58,447 nucleotides of DNA from Pseudomonadota bacterium. Its GTDB lineage: Bacteria; Pseudomonadota; Gammaproteobacteria; Competibacterales; Competibacteraceae. The position numbers were made by a program, and so were the translations under genes. The DNA is taken from positions 1-58,447 of the forward strand of contig JAUPTV010000109.1 of NCBI GenBank assembly GCA_030917925.1, written 5' to 3'. Below, one piece after another: positions 49,485 to 58,432 of this stretch (its first letter is position 1; every line of letters begins with the position of its first letter). Below the pieces are notes generated by a model that worked only from the letters and a program-made list of their open reading frames with translations, did not search any database and was not told where the DNA came from.

Positions 49485-51773
49485 ATGTCACTTTTTCAGT
49501 TTACCCACCCATCACGATTTATCTTATTGATTTTATTTTTTATTTTTAGCACTTCTGCTAAGACAGAGACCTTCACAGTCAGTGCTCTTAACAGTAGCCC
49601 TGATTCACTGCGGCGGACACAGGTAGTTAATCCCACCGATTTACAAAGTAATGAAATAACTCCTGGTGGTATGCTTTATATTCAGCCTGTTTGGCCTGAG
49701 TTACCATCAAACCAGAGTATAGGTTTCTACAATTATGATGTTGATTTAACAATTAACGAAGATCCGGGTGAAAATAGTAGTTATTTTTGGGCTAACCAAT
49801 TCCATTTTCTTGATGGTGATGGTGGATGGATAGGTTTACAAACTAATGGTTTTATGCAAGGGCGTTGGATAGGAAAAATGGCTTTATTTTCAATTTGGCA
49901 AGCTTTAGAAGCTGACCCAGGGCCAGACTCAATCTGTGAATCTCTTGATGACGGAAAAGTTTTCAGTTGCTTTATGCCTTACCAATGGCAGAAGGGCCAT
50001 ACTTATAAACTTAGAGTCTGGGTTCTGGATACTGATTCAAGTGGTAACGAGTGGTGGGGGGCTTGGATTGGAGATGAATTGACAAACAAAAGCGTTTATT
50101 TAGGAAAAATTCTAGTACCCGCATCGTGGCAATGGCTAGATTGGTCAATAGCGTGGGTTTCGTATTATGGTTTCGTGAGTTCTTGCCAGGATATTCCATA
50201 TGCACATGCAACATTCAGCAGTTTTAATGCCAATGTCAATGTTGATGTTGTTGAATATAATCCTGTAGATTTCATCTTGTCTTATGCAGAAGATAATTGT
50301 ATTAGTCAAGAAGGAGAACCAGTAGTTATTTCAACACAGCCAATCGAGGTATCTTTTGTAACCGGAGGTAAGAAATTATCAATTAGTAAACCGGGTTCTG
50401 GCTATGGAATTGTCATCAGCAATCCGGACGGAATCGATTGCGGTGCAACATGTACTATGAACTTCAATAGCAATATCCAAGTCACCCTGACCGCTATCCC
50501 AGCCAGCGGCTCGACCTTCGCCGGTTGGAGTGGCGATTGCTCGCCAGCACCTGCGGGTACCTGTTCAGTCACCATGAGCGCCGCCAAGAATGTCACCGCC
50601 ACTTTTAACACGACGACGCCCAATACCTACGCACTCACCGTGAGCAAAGCGGGGACGGGTAGTGGTACGGTCACCGGCGCAGGTAACTATGCTGCTGGCG
50701 CAACGGTCACGCTAACCGCCACCCCGAACACTGGCAGCATCTTCGCCGGCTGGAGTCCTAGTCCGTGTGCGGCCAACTTCGCCATGCCGGCCAACAACCT
50801 GACCTGCCAAGGGACTTTTAATGTGGTTACGGTCGCCTCCAGCCCTTCGTTGGTGCTGAATGGCGATTACAACGGTGACGGGAAGGCGGATCTGCTCTGG
50901 CGCAATAGCACGACTGGCGAAGTCTACGGGATGTTGCTGGATGGAACATTCATCAGCCAACAAGGTGGAGTTTACCAAGAGCCAAACACAGCTTGGCAGA
51001 TCATCCATAATGGCGATTTCGACGGTAACGGCAAGGATGACCTGTTGTGGTGGAACAATCAGACGGGGCAAGTCTACCTGATGCTGATGAACGGTCTGAG
51101 CATGGTGGAAGGCGCGATAGTTTACCAGGAGCCGAACACCGCTTGGCAAATCGTGGCAGCCGGCGATCTGAATGGAGATGGCCAGGCTGATCTGGTGTGG
51201 TGGAATCACCAGACCGGGCAAGTCTATGGGATGTTGATGAATGGGGCGGCGCGGATTCAGGAAGCGCTGATCTATCAGGAACCGAACACCGGTTGGCGGA
51301 TTCTGGCGGCTCGTGACTTTACCGGAGATCAGAAAGCGGACCTGCTCTGGCGCAATACTACGACGGGCCAGGTCTACCTGATGTCCATGAATGGATTGAA
51401 TATTGCCGATGGGGCGATGATCCACCAGGAGCCGAATCTGGCTTGGTCGATTGTTGCAGTGGGGGATCTGAGTGGTGATGGCAAAGCCGACCTGGTATGG
51501 CGGAACAGCCAAACCGGGCAGGTGTACGGAATGCTGATGAACGGTTCAGTCATTAGTACGCAGGGGGTGATGTACACCGAGCCTAATACCGCCTGGCAGA
51601 TTGTCGGCAGTGGCGATTATAACGGCGATGGCCGGACCGACCTGCTGTGGCGCAACAGCGCCACGGGTCAGATTTACCAGATGCTGATGAATGGCCTCTC
51701 AGTGGTCGGCGGTGCGGTCATTTACCAGGAAGCGAATCCCGATTGGGGGATTGCTGCGAATGTTAAGGAATAA
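49485..51773 (+). CDS. Secreted protein with InlB-like and FG-GAP/VCBS repeats
   Basis: A 762-residue exported protein. A signal peptide covers residues 10-28 (FILLILFFIFSTSA). Residues 30-300 are an unrecognised Trp/Asn/Ser-rich domain from notably AT-rich DNA. Two bacterial-repeat (divergent InlB B-type) domains follow at about 325-445 (SGSTFAGWSGDC, TGSIFAGWSPSPC). Six FG-GAP/VCBS-like repeats fill 455-760, each with a calcium-loop-like NGDGxADLLW and WRNxxTGQVYxMLMNG. Such propellers bind ligands or calcium outside the cell. It is likely a surface or matrix protein; the base-composition break suggests domain accretion. Confidence 0.85.
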   Translation: MSLFQFTHPSRFILLILFFIFSTSAKTETFTVSALNSSPDSLRRTQVVNPTDLQSNEITPGGMLYIQPVWPELPSNQSIGFYNYDVDLTINEDPGENSSYFWANQFHFLDGDGGWIGLQTNGFMQGRWIGKMALFSIWQALEADPGPDSICESLDDGKVFSCFMPYQWQKGHTYKLRVWVLDTDSSGNEWWGAWIGDELTNKSVYLGKILVPASWQWLDWSIAWVSYYGFVSSCQDIPYAHATFSSFNANVNVDVVEYNPVDFILSYAEDNCISQEGEPVVISTQPIEVSFVTGGKKLSISKPGSGYGIVISNPDGIDCGATCTMNFNSNIQVTLTAIPASGSTFAGWSGDCSPAPAGTCSVTMSAAKNVTATFNTTTPNTYALTVSKAGTGSGTVTGAGNYAAGATVTLTATPNTGSIFAGWSPSPCAANFAMPANNLTCQGTFNVVTVASSPSLVLNGDYNGDGKADLLWRNSTTGEVYGMLLDGTFISQQGGVYQEPNTAWQIIHNGDFDGNGKDDLLWWNNQTGQVYLMLMNGLSMVEGAIVYQEPNTAWQIVAAGDLNGDGQADLVWWNHQTGQVYGMLMNGAARIQEALIYQEPNTGWRILAARDFTGDQKADLLWRNTTTGQVYLMSMNGLNIADGAMIHQEPNLAWSIVAVGDLSGDGKADLVWRNSQTGQVYGMLMNGSVISTQGVMYTEPNTAWQIVGSGDYNGDGRTDLLWRNSATGQIYQMLMNGLSVVGGAVIYQEANPDWGIAANVKE
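50860..51765 (+). repeat. Six tandem FG-GAP-like coding repeats
   Basis: Period about 150 bases (49-51 codons), each with GATTACAACGGTGACGG-like and ACGGGGCAAGTCTACCTGAT-like blocks. The third to sixth are more alike than the first, suggesting recent unit duplication or gene conversion. Confidence 0.8.
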
Positions 51774-51905
51774 TCGCCCCTTACCCCTTGTCAGTGGTTC
51801 CCAAACTTCTGGCCTGTAACACTGGCGATTTTGAGAATGAATGGGCGGTAAGATCACCGCGCTGGCCACCGCTGGTTGCCAGTTATCTGAAAGTAATAAA
51901 CGACA

Positions 51906-51941
51906 AGGGTTGGATAGCCGTCTTCCCGGTTATCCAACCCT
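51906..51941 (-). terminator. Hairpin downstream of DUF1703 copy 2
   Basis: Perfect 11-bp inverted repeat AGGGTTGGATA / TATCCAACCCT with a 14-base loop, 30 bases after the minus-strand stop. In the leftward direction it is followed by TGTCG without a T-run, so a processing or rho-assisted signal is also possible. Confidence 0.6.
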
Positions 51942-51971
51942 CGGTTTCGTCTGTGACTCTGGGCCGTCGCT

Positions 51972-53522
51972 TCAAGCCTCCTCCACTTCAAACCGGACCA
52001 CATTGCGTTCCACACGGCTGAATTCCACGCCGATCTGAACAATCGGCTGGCCCAGCGCCCGATATTTCTCCGCATAGCCCCGATCCTTGATCTGCTGCAA
52101 CGCCCGCCCGTCCGGGACCAGTTCTACCACCTTGAACTCAAACAGATAAATCCGGCCCTGGAATTTCACCGTCATGTCAATCCGCCCCTGATTCGTGGCG
52201 TCTTCCAGAATAATGTCCAGCCCCAACGCGGCGAAATAGCTGTAAAACACGCTGGCGTAATAGCCTTCGTAGCGACTGATCGGATTGTTGTCGTACCACT
52301 GATGCGGGATGGTGGCGAAGAACGCCCGGAACAGGTCTTTCATCTCCGCCAAGTCGTGGGCTTCGAGCAGGCGGTACAACGTTTTCCGGTTTTGCACTTG
52401 GGCCTGGGGGTTGGCGGTCCAGGCCCGCAACAGGCTGTGGTAGGTGCTTTGATAGACCTCGTGATTGGGAAAGCGCAGGCGGTAGAAATAGTTACCGCCC
52501 AGGCATTCTTCCCCGGCGATAGTCAGATAGCCCGTTTGAAAGAGCAGTGCCTCGGTGGGCATGTCATCGACATCAAACGTAGATAACAACTCGGCGTCCG
52601 ATTCCAGTTGGCCCAAGGTCGGTAACCAGGTTTCACGCTCGGTGAGCACGCGGATCAGAATCGTCGGCGTGCCGGTTTCAATCCTCCACGGGCGGATTTG
52701 GCGTTTGTCGAACAGCAGCAACAGGTCAAAGGGGTTATAGACGGCTTCCCCGGTCCAATGGTAGCCGTTGTACCAACGACGAATTTCATCTCGATCCAGC
52801 CCCGGTAATTCGGGGGCAAATACCGTGTCCACATCCGTTTCGGTGTAGCCGCAAATGGCCGAATAGCGGGCATCAACGGTAATATCCACCAGATTATTCA
52901 GCCCGGAGAACAGGCTCACCTTGCTGAATTTGGAAACGCCGGTTAGAAAGACCAGGCGCAGGTAGGCATCGGCGTTTTTGAGTACCGAGTAGATATTTTT
53001 TAACCCCTCGCGCATCGCCAGCGCCGTCTCGCGGTCGGTCAGATTGTCCAGAATCGGCTTGTCGTACTCATCGACCAGCACCACCACCGGCTGACCGGTT
53101 TGCTCATAGGCCCCTTGAATCAACTGCTCAAAACGCCCCGACAGGCTGGTATGGGTACAGGTAACCTGTAAGCGCCGTTGCTGATCGTCCAGGATTTCCC
53201 CGATCTTTTCGTCCAGTTCCGCACGGCTTTTGAGGACACCCCCGCCAAAGCTGATCCGGATCACCGGATGGTGGATCGACCACTCCCAGCGGTCATGAAT
53301 ATACAGATCACGGAATAAGGGTTCGTTGCTTTCAAACAGTTCCTTCAGCGTGTCGAGGAACAGGCTTTTGCCGAACCGGCGCGGCCGGGAGAGGAAGTAG
53401 TAGCCGCCTTCCTGCGTGAGCCACCAGGCCAGCCGCGTTTTGTCGACGTAGTAGTAATCATCGGAACGAATTTTGGCGAAGGTCTGAATACCAATCGGGA
53501 GTTTACGGCGGGCGTTAGACAT
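51972..53522 (-). CDS. AAA-ATPase-like/PD-(D/E)XK nuclease protein (DUF1703), copy 2
   Basis: A 516-residue paralogue of the gene at 29278. Same order: RRKLPIGIQTFAKIRSDDYYYVDKT, Walker-A-like RPRRFGKSLFLDTL, Walker-B-like VVVLVDEYDKPI, then GRIDMTVKF and YLFEFKV of the nuclease core. The segment FFATIPHQWYDNNPISRYEG and what follows is nearly unchanged between copies, whereas residues about 95-135 and 290-400 diverge, pointing to functional constraint or gene conversion at the C-terminus. Its leader is duplicated without the gene at 49306. Function unknown; both copies look intact. Confidence 0.92.
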   Translation of the reverse strand: MSNARRKLPIGIQTFAKIRSDDYYYVDKTRLAWWLTQEGGYYFLSRPRRFGKSLFLDTLKELFESNEPLFRDLYIHDRWEWSIHHPVIRISFGGGVLKSRAELDEKIGEILDDQQRRLQVTCTHTSLSGRFEQLIQGAYEQTGQPVVVLVDEYDKPILDNLTDRETALAMREGLKNIYSVLKNADAYLRLVFLTGVSKFSKVSLFSGLNNLVDITVDARYSAICGYTETDVDTVFAPELPGLDRDEIRRWYNGYHWTGEAVYNPFDLLLLFDKRQIRPWRIETGTPTILIRVLTERETWLPTLGQLESDAELLSTFDVDDMPTEALLFQTGYLTIAGEECLGGNYFYRLRFPNHEVYQSTYHSLLRAWTANPQAQVQNRKTLYRLLEAHDLAEMKDLFRAFFATIPHQWYDNNPISRYEGYYASVFYSYFAALGLDIILEDATNQGRIDMTVKFQGRIYLFEFKVVELVPDGRALQQIKDRGYAEKYRALGQPIVQIGVEFSRVERNVVRFEVEEA

Positions 53523-53554
53523 GGGCGGCAGTCCGAAACGAGAGGATAGGGTTC

Positions 53555-53563
53555 ATTTTAGCA
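53555..53563 (-). promoter_or_regulatory. Extended -10 promoter box for DUF1703 copy 2
   Basis: On the minus strand the leader reads GCGTGCTAAAATGAAC: TGC directly before TAAAAT is an extended -10 element, 33 bases before the start codon. The same sequence is kept exactly in the leader copy at 49345-49353. No clear -35 box is present. Confidence 0.45.
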
Positions 53564-53666
53564 CGCGCCGAGTTCAATATTTTTCTTGGGTTTCCGCCTA
53601 TTTTTGCTGGAGGCAACGGATGCTCCTATACTGGTCGCTCTGCTGAATAACCTGCCGGAAGATCCT

Positions 53667-55013
53667 GTGACTAAAATCAAAACACCCGCCGAACCCTTCA
53701 CCCTCCAGATTGACAACCTGACCCATGAAGGCCAGGGCGTGGCGCGGCGGGACGGCAAGGCCGTCTTTGTGGAAGGCGCGTTGCCGGGCGAGGAGGTTCG
53801 CTGCGCCTATACCACTCGCCGGAGTCGCCGCGATGAGGCGCGCACGCTGGAAGTCCTGCAAGCGTCGCCGGAACGGGTAGAGCCGCGTTGCGCACACTTC
53901 AGCGTCTGCGGCGGTTGTACCCTGCAACATCTGCTACCGTCTGCACAACTGGCCGTCAAGCAGCGCTGGTTGCTGGATAGTCTCACCCATATTGGTAAAG
54001 TGCAGCCGGCGCAGGTGCTGGAACCCATGACCGGGCCATTGTGGGGTTATCGGCGGCGGGCGCGGCTCGGTGTGAAGTATGTGACCAAAAAGGGCCGGGT
54101 GCTGGTCGGCTTCCGGGAACGGCACAGTCCTTATATCGCCGATTTACGCCGTTGCGAAGTGCTGGATGAACGGGTCGGCGGGGTGCTGGAGGAACTGGCG
54201 CTACTGATCGATGGGTTGTCTATCCGCGACCGGTTGCCGCAGATTGAGGTGGCTGGCGGCGACGACGTCATCGGGCTGAATTTCCGGGTGCTGACCCCGC
54301 CTAGCGAGGCGGATTTGGCCGAACTGCAAGCCTTCGGGGCGCGGCATGGGTTCGCGTTGTATCTGCAATCGGGTGGGCCGGATAGTGTGCAGTTGCTCAC
54401 CCCCTCGCCGCCGACCTCGGTTCCAGCGGGGGAGCGGGGCATTTTGCGTTATAGCTTGCCGGACTTTGGTCTGGAACTGGAATTTCAGCCCTGGCATTTC
54501 ATTCAGGTCAACGCTGCGATCAACCGGCAACTGATTAGCCGGGCCGGTGAATTTCTGGAATTGGGACCGGACAGTCGCGTATTGGACCTGTTTTGCGGAC
54601 TGGGCAATTTCACCCTGGCGTTGGCGCGGCAGGCGCGGGAAGTGGTCGGGGTCGAAGGCGACGCCAGTCTGATTGAATGGGCGAAGCGCAATGCCGCGCT
54701 CAACGGCATCGCTAACGCGCAATTCCATGCCGCTGATCTGGCGAAGGATCTGAACGGTCAGTCGTGGATGCAAGGGCGCTATGACCGGGTTTTGCTGGAC
54801 CCACCTCGGTCAGGGGCGTTGGACATGATGCCGCAGATCGCCGCGCTGGGGGCGCAACGGGTGGTCTATGTGTCCTGCCATCCGGCGACGCTGGCCCGCG
54901 ATGTGGGTGAACTGGTTCATCAATTCGGCTACCGACTGGACCGCGCCGGAGTGATGGATATGTTCCCGCATACCGCCCATGTTGAATCCCTGGCCGTGCT
55001 GGTTCGGGACTGA
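53667..55013 (+). CDS. rlmD: 23S rRNA (uracil-1939-C5)-methyltransferase RlmD
   Basis: A 448-residue SAM-dependent methyltransferase of the TrmA/RlmD family. A TRAM domain (residues 10-65, QIDNLTHEGQGVARRDGKAVFVEGALPGE) is followed by the iron-sulfur Cys cluster C-x5-C-x2-C in CAHFSVCGGC plus Cys in LRRCEVL. The Rossmann part shows LDLFCGLGNFTLALA, LLDPPRSGA, and the catalytic Cys in YVSCHPATLARD. The frame begins at a TTG (53586), but GTG at 53667 gives the normal N-terminus; the start is therefore uncertain by 27 codons. It diverges from DUF1703 copy 2. Confidence 0.95.
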   Translation: MTKIKTPAEPFTLQIDNLTHEGQGVARRDGKAVFVEGALPGEEVRCAYTTRRSRRDEARTLEVLQASPERVEPRCAHFSVCGGCTLQHLLPSAQLAVKQRWLLDSLTHIGKVQPAQVLEPMTGPLWGYRRRARLGVKYVTKKGRVLVGFRERHSPYIADLRRCEVLDERVGGVLEELALLIDGLSIRDRLPQIEVAGGDDVIGLNFRVLTPPSEADLAELQAFGARHGFALYLQSGGPDSVQLLTPSPPTSVPAGERGILRYSLPDFGLELEFQPWHFIQVNAAINRQLISRAGEFLELGPDSRVLDLFCGLGNFTLALARQAREVVGVEGDASLIEWAKRNAALNGIANAQFHAADLAKDLNGQSWMQGRYDRVLLDPPRSGALDMMPQIAALGAQRVVYVSCHPATLARDVGELVHQFGYRLDRAGVMDMFPHTAHVESLAVLVRD

Positions 55014-55039
55014 TTGACTGCCGCCCAAGAGAATCTCTC

Positions 55040-55666
55040 ATGCCCCTCGAACTCTGGCTGGCCTTTGTCGCCGCCTCTGCCGTGCTGCTGATTATTCCCG
55101 GCCCCACGATCCTGACCGTGGTTAGTTACTCGCTGGCGCATGGTCGCCGGGCCAATGTTCCCCTGGTCGCGGCAGTGGCGCTCGGCGATTCCACAGCGCT
55201 GATCCTGTCGCTGGTTGGACTTGGCGCACTCCTGGCGGCGTCGGCGTTCTGGTTCACGGTCATCAAGTGGATCGGCGGCCTGTATCTCCTTTACCTCGGC
55301 ATCCGGTTGTTCCGCACCGACGCCACTTCCGCCCGGCCTGTTTCCGCTGTTGCGCCTCAGTCGTACTGGCGGCTGTTTGCCAATACCTACCTGGTCACCG
55401 CGCTCAATCCCAAGGGGATGGTGTTCTTCGTCGCCTTCCTGCCGCAGTTCATCAGCCCTCACGCCGACGTGACGGGACAACTCTGGGTGCTGGCCATGAC
55501 GTTTGTGGCTCTGGCGACGCTCAATGCCACGCTCTATGCCGTGTTCGCCACGGCGGCGCAGCGGTTTCTGGCTTCTCCCCAGGGGCAACAGCGATTTCAC
55601 CGAGTGGGCGGTTCACTGCTGGCGGGGGCTGGGGTGTGGGCGCTTCTGGCCAGGCATCCCGCATGA
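55040..55666 (+). CDS. LysE/RhtB-family amino acid exporter
   Basis: A 208-residue membrane protein with about six hydrophobic segments. The N-terminal LIIPGPTILTVVSYSLAHGRR matches the LysE/RhtB signature (PGP-x5-V...G-R), and WIGGLYLLYLGIRLFR and ANTYLVTALNPKGMVFFVAFLPQF are also typical. It exports amino acids or related metabolites such as homoserine lactone, threonine or leucine; the substrate cannot be told. It lies 26 bases after rlmD, perhaps on the same transcript, and is followed by a hairpin. Confidence 0.93.
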   Translation: MPLELWLAFVAASAVLLIIPGPTILTVVSYSLAHGRRANVPLVAAVALGDSTALILSLVGLGALLAASAFWFTVIKWIGGLYLLYLGIRLFRTDATSARPVSAVAPQSYWRLFANTYLVTALNPKGMVFFVAFLPQFISPHADVTGQLWVLAMTFVALATLNATLYAVFATAAQRFLASPQGQQRFHRVGGSLLAGAGVWALLARHPA

Positions 55667-55738
55667 ATGGATAAAAATCGTTGTGCTGGCTGGTCCTGTT
55701 GTTCTGATCACAGGAAAATTTACACGAGGGGAATGGTT

Positions 55739-55763
55739 GCCCGGTAGAACCACCGGGCTTTCT
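55739..55763 (+). terminator. Hairpin terminator after the LysE gene
   Basis: GCCCGGT-AGAACC-ACCGGGC followed by TTTCT: a perfect 7-bp GC-rich stem with a short T-stretch, about 70 bases after the stop codon. Confidence 0.7.
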
Positions 55764-55884
55764 GGCGCGGTTTCCGAAGTTGATGGAAATCAAAGTGGTA
55801 CAGAAGGGCAAAGCGTTTTTTTCAGACGCTCCCGATGTTGGCGATTTGATAGCGCTTGGAGTGTGTTAAACAGACCTCGCGCTT

Positions 55885-56640
55885 TCAAAAATTCTTGAAC
55901 AGCGAACGGGTCATTAGCGCCGCGACGGCGATGCAACCGAATCCGGCTAACCAGCCTATGTCGATGAAATCACCGGTTGCGTACTGCTCGTTCACCACTA
56001 GATAGGTGTAAATTACATTAGCCGCGTAGTAAAAAACCAGGCCGATAAGCACCAGCCACCAGGGACGTGCAACTTCACCGCCCGCCAGGAGCGAGGCAAC
56101 CAGAACCGTACCGCCCAGCAACAGCGGATCCCCCATGGTGTAGATAAGCGTCACGGTAAAGGGGATGAAAGCATCATCGGTGAATTTACTAAGATTAAAA
56201 GTAATCGAAAGCGCCAACGCGGCTAAAAAGAAACAGCCTGCGCTGATGCGCCCCCATAATGGTGCATCAATGTGCAGACTTTTCTTGAAAATAAAAAGCG
56301 CAGACAAGACAAAAGGCGTCATGAGCAGATAGCCAATATCCGAATACCATGGATAAGGCGTTTCCTGCCCGGCATAGATCAATGGATACAAAGCAAACAA
56401 CATTGCTCCAATTCCCCAACACAAAACACCGATACCTAACAGACTCCATACTTTATACATCGCATCGTCCTTAGGAAAAACGAGGCTGGTTAAATAACAA
56501 AAAAAGGCGGCGGCAACGGGCGTAATAATTTGCGCCAACAGCGAATAGTTGAAGATAGTTCCCTGGTCAACGCCTAATAGCGGAAACAGGGCAATGGGGG
56601 CGCACACGATGATCCAGAAAATTGTTATCGCATTAGTCAT
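55885..56640 (-). CDS. Multi-pass membrane protein, sensor-module-like
   Basis: A 251-residue protein with about eight hydrophobic helices and almost no soluble part. YPWYSDIGYLLMTPFVLSALFIF, YTMGDPLLLGG, and YTYLVVNEQYATGDFIDIGWLAGF echo the 7-8TM input module that precedes GGDEF/EAL domains in many diguanylate cyclases. No output domain follows: it ends at TRSLFKNF. It starts ten bases after the DUF4388 gene on the same strand, so that protein may supply a partner. The module resemblance is from memory of sequence pattern, and its function is unknown. Confidence 0.75.
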   Translation of the reverse strand: MTNAITIFWIIVCAPIALFPLLGVDQGTIFNYSLLAQIITPVAAAFFCYLTSLVFPKDDAMYKVWSLLGIGVLCWGIGAMLFALYPLIYAGQETPYPWYSDIGYLLMTPFVLSALFIFKKSLHIDAPLWGRISAGCFFLAALALSITFNLSKFTDDAFIPFTVTLIYTMGDPLLLGGTVLVASLLAGGEVARPWWLVLIGLVFYYAANVIYTYLVVNEQYATGDFIDIGWLAGFGCIAVAALMTRSLFKNF

Positions 56641-56650
56641 AATGGAACTC

Positions 56651-57508
56651 CTAATCCAGCAGTTGTTGCAAGAGACGAGTCTCTTCGGGGGTTAGAGACG
56701 TTAAAGATTTTTTATAACAGGCATGGCCCATTGCGGTTGAAGCCGCCCTGGCAATCATCTCGCTGAGCAGTTTTGCCCAAGTCCGATAGGGTGCCGTACC
56801 GTAAATTCGATCATAAGCGCCATAAATTCGATCATAATTCCTATGCTTGGGGAGATTGGGCCATTGCGTATCCATCTCCTGAGATAAACAGTCCTGATAG
56901 AGTTCAGCAACACGCTTTCCAAGCATTTTTTGCAAGTTATTAATAACAAGACTTTGAATTTTTAATAACATAACACTCAGGCTTTGGCCATAATCACCGA
57001 TGATTCTACCACTGCTCATCAGATAAAAAAAACTCCTCCAAAAATCGGTTAGTGGAACACCTTTCTGTGCCTGGTCAATAGTCGTACTAACGCCACTACG
57101 GATGTTATTGTAAATCACCTGCCCGGTCTTCATGGAATCTGATTCATCCTGGAAACCTGCTTTGCTTTTCTCCAGAAAGAGATCGTTGATAAAGGGACAA
57201 CTGTCTGGCATTGGTGGACAGGACTCAGTAATGAACTGACTGATCATGTTAGAATATTCCCAGGGAGTGACTATGTAATTACGATGAGAAGCCAACTCGA
57301 TTTCTCCCTTACAAATCCAGAGCATCTTTAACAATGCATCGCTTTTGTCAAGATCTCCACAAACGACATCAATAAGCTGTCCTTCTGCAAACTGGAACAG
57401 GGCTAACAATGATCCAGCTTGCAGGCGGCAGTCTCCGCAAAACTTGCGATTTCTTAACAAACCCATGATCTGAATAATAAACAAGTCCTGAAACCGTAAC
57501 ATGTTCAC
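56651..57508 (-). CDS. DUF4388 (PATAN-like) domain protein
   Basis: A 285-residue protein. The first 85 residues (FQDLFIIQIMGLLRNRKFCGDCRLQAGSLLALFQFAEGQLIDVVCGDLDKSDALLKMLWICKGEIEL) follow the DUF4388/PATAN pattern: a Gly-rich strand, FAEGQLIDV, and a helix ending in a G-x-I/F-x strand, usually found in response regulators and gliding or two-component systems. The rest is helical and unrecognised, with a seven-residue tandem repeat (YDRIYGAYDRIYG). It is a likely cytoplasmic signalling partner of the membrane protein encoded directly downstream. No receiver or kinase domain is present. Confidence 0.7.
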   Translation of the reverse strand: MNMLRFQDLFIIQIMGLLRNRKFCGDCRLQAGSLLALFQFAEGQLIDVVCGDLDKSDALLKMLWICKGEIELASHRNYIVTPWEYSNMISQFITESCPPMPDSCPFINDLFLEKSKAGFQDESDSMKTGQVIYNNIRSGVSTTIDQAQKGVPLTDFWRSFFYLMSSGRIIGDYGQSLSVMLLKIQSLVINNLQKMLGKRVAELYQDCLSQEMDTQWPNLPKHRNYDRIYGAYDRIYGTAPYRTWAKLLSEMIARAASTAMGHACYKKSLTSLTPEETRLLQQLLD

Positions 57509-57722
57509 TCCTGGTCACCGATTAACGGGTCTTATGAATGAAATAATATCGACATGCAGCACTTCTTTCAATAACCCAAACCATTTTCAGGCAGTGCTCC
57601 ACTCAATGCAGATATGGTATTTAAAACAGTTTCACTTTAGGGACTATTGTGCAAAATATCCCACTGGACTTCTCCAGCGGCATGTATTCAGAAATGAGCC
57701 ATTAGAATACCCATGTTCAATG

Positions 57723-58298
57723 TTAATAATCCGGCTCGTTTCCAGCCTTCCATTTAACATTGCAACCCACGCTCGGTTTCTGTTCCGGCAAAACCGGTTG
57801 ACCCGCCAACAGGGCATCGGCAGCCGCCCGCAGATTATTCCCAGTCACGGGGAAAGGATTGCCTGGCCGACTGTCATCGAACTGGCCGCGATAGACCAGT
57901 TTTCGCTCAGCATCGTACAGGAAAAAATCCGGGGTACAGGCCGCATGATAAGCCTTGGCGGTCGCCTGACTGGCGTCGTACAGATACGGAAACGGGTAAG
58001 CGAAAGCTAGGGCCTCTTCAGCCATTTTCGCGGGGCGATCATCGGGATAACGGATAGCATCATTAGCGTTGATGGCCACTATGGCCAGCCCTTTCGGCTG
58101 ATAGTCGTGGGCGAACTGAATCAGCCCCTGACGGAGGTGCTTGACGAACGGGCAGTGATTGCAAACAAACATCACCAACAGCGCCGGGGCGTCCCGGAAA
58201 TCACCAAGAGCGTGCGTTTTGCCGGTTGCGGGTTCCGGCAGGCTGAAATTCGGGGCCAGGGCACCGAGCGGCAGCATGATTGAGGTCGTTTGAGCCAT
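57723..58298 (-). CDS. Thioredoxin-fold (AhpC/Redoxin-type) protein
   Basis: A 191-residue protein with a thioredoxin fold: PLGALAPNFSLPEPATGKTHAL at the N-terminus, then LLVMFVCNHCPFVKHL with a CxxC pair (CNHC), typical of the group annotated as thioredoxin-family or TlpA/AhpC-TSA-like. GLAIVAINANDAIRYPDD and TPDFFLYDAERKLVYRGQFDDSRPGN are conserved with these proteins. GGAGA nine bases before the ATG at 58298 decides the start over several upstream in-frame codons. It probably acts in cytoplasmic thiol redox; no signal peptide is seen. Confidence 0.92.
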   Translation of the reverse strand: MAQTTSIMLPLGALAPNFSLPEPATGKTHALGDFRDAPALLVMFVCNHCPFVKHLRQGLIQFAHDYQPKGLAIVAINANDAIRYPDDRPAKMAEEALAFAYPFPYLYDASQATAKAYHAACTPDFFLYDAERKLVYRGQFDDSRPGNPFPVTGNNLRAAADALLAGQPVLPEQKPSVGCNVKWKAGNEPDY

Positions 58299-58432
58299 GT
58301 ACAGAGTCTCCATCATTCGGGATGAATGGAATGATAGACGAACCAAGCCAGCGCATGATGGTCAATCCCCGCTAACCCCATGGTTTTTTCAGTCACTTTC
58401 TTCTATTTGCACAACGCTCCGGGAGAATCCCC

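Noticed and set aside
50860-51765. Regular repeats considered as a CRISPR-like array
   Set aside because: They are in-frame coding repeats with a period of about 150 bases and conserved protein motifs, not short repeats with unique spacers.
57501-58010. 169-codon plus-strand frame
   Set aside because: Overlaps the thioredoxin-fold gene in antisense and has no ribosome binding site or family pattern.
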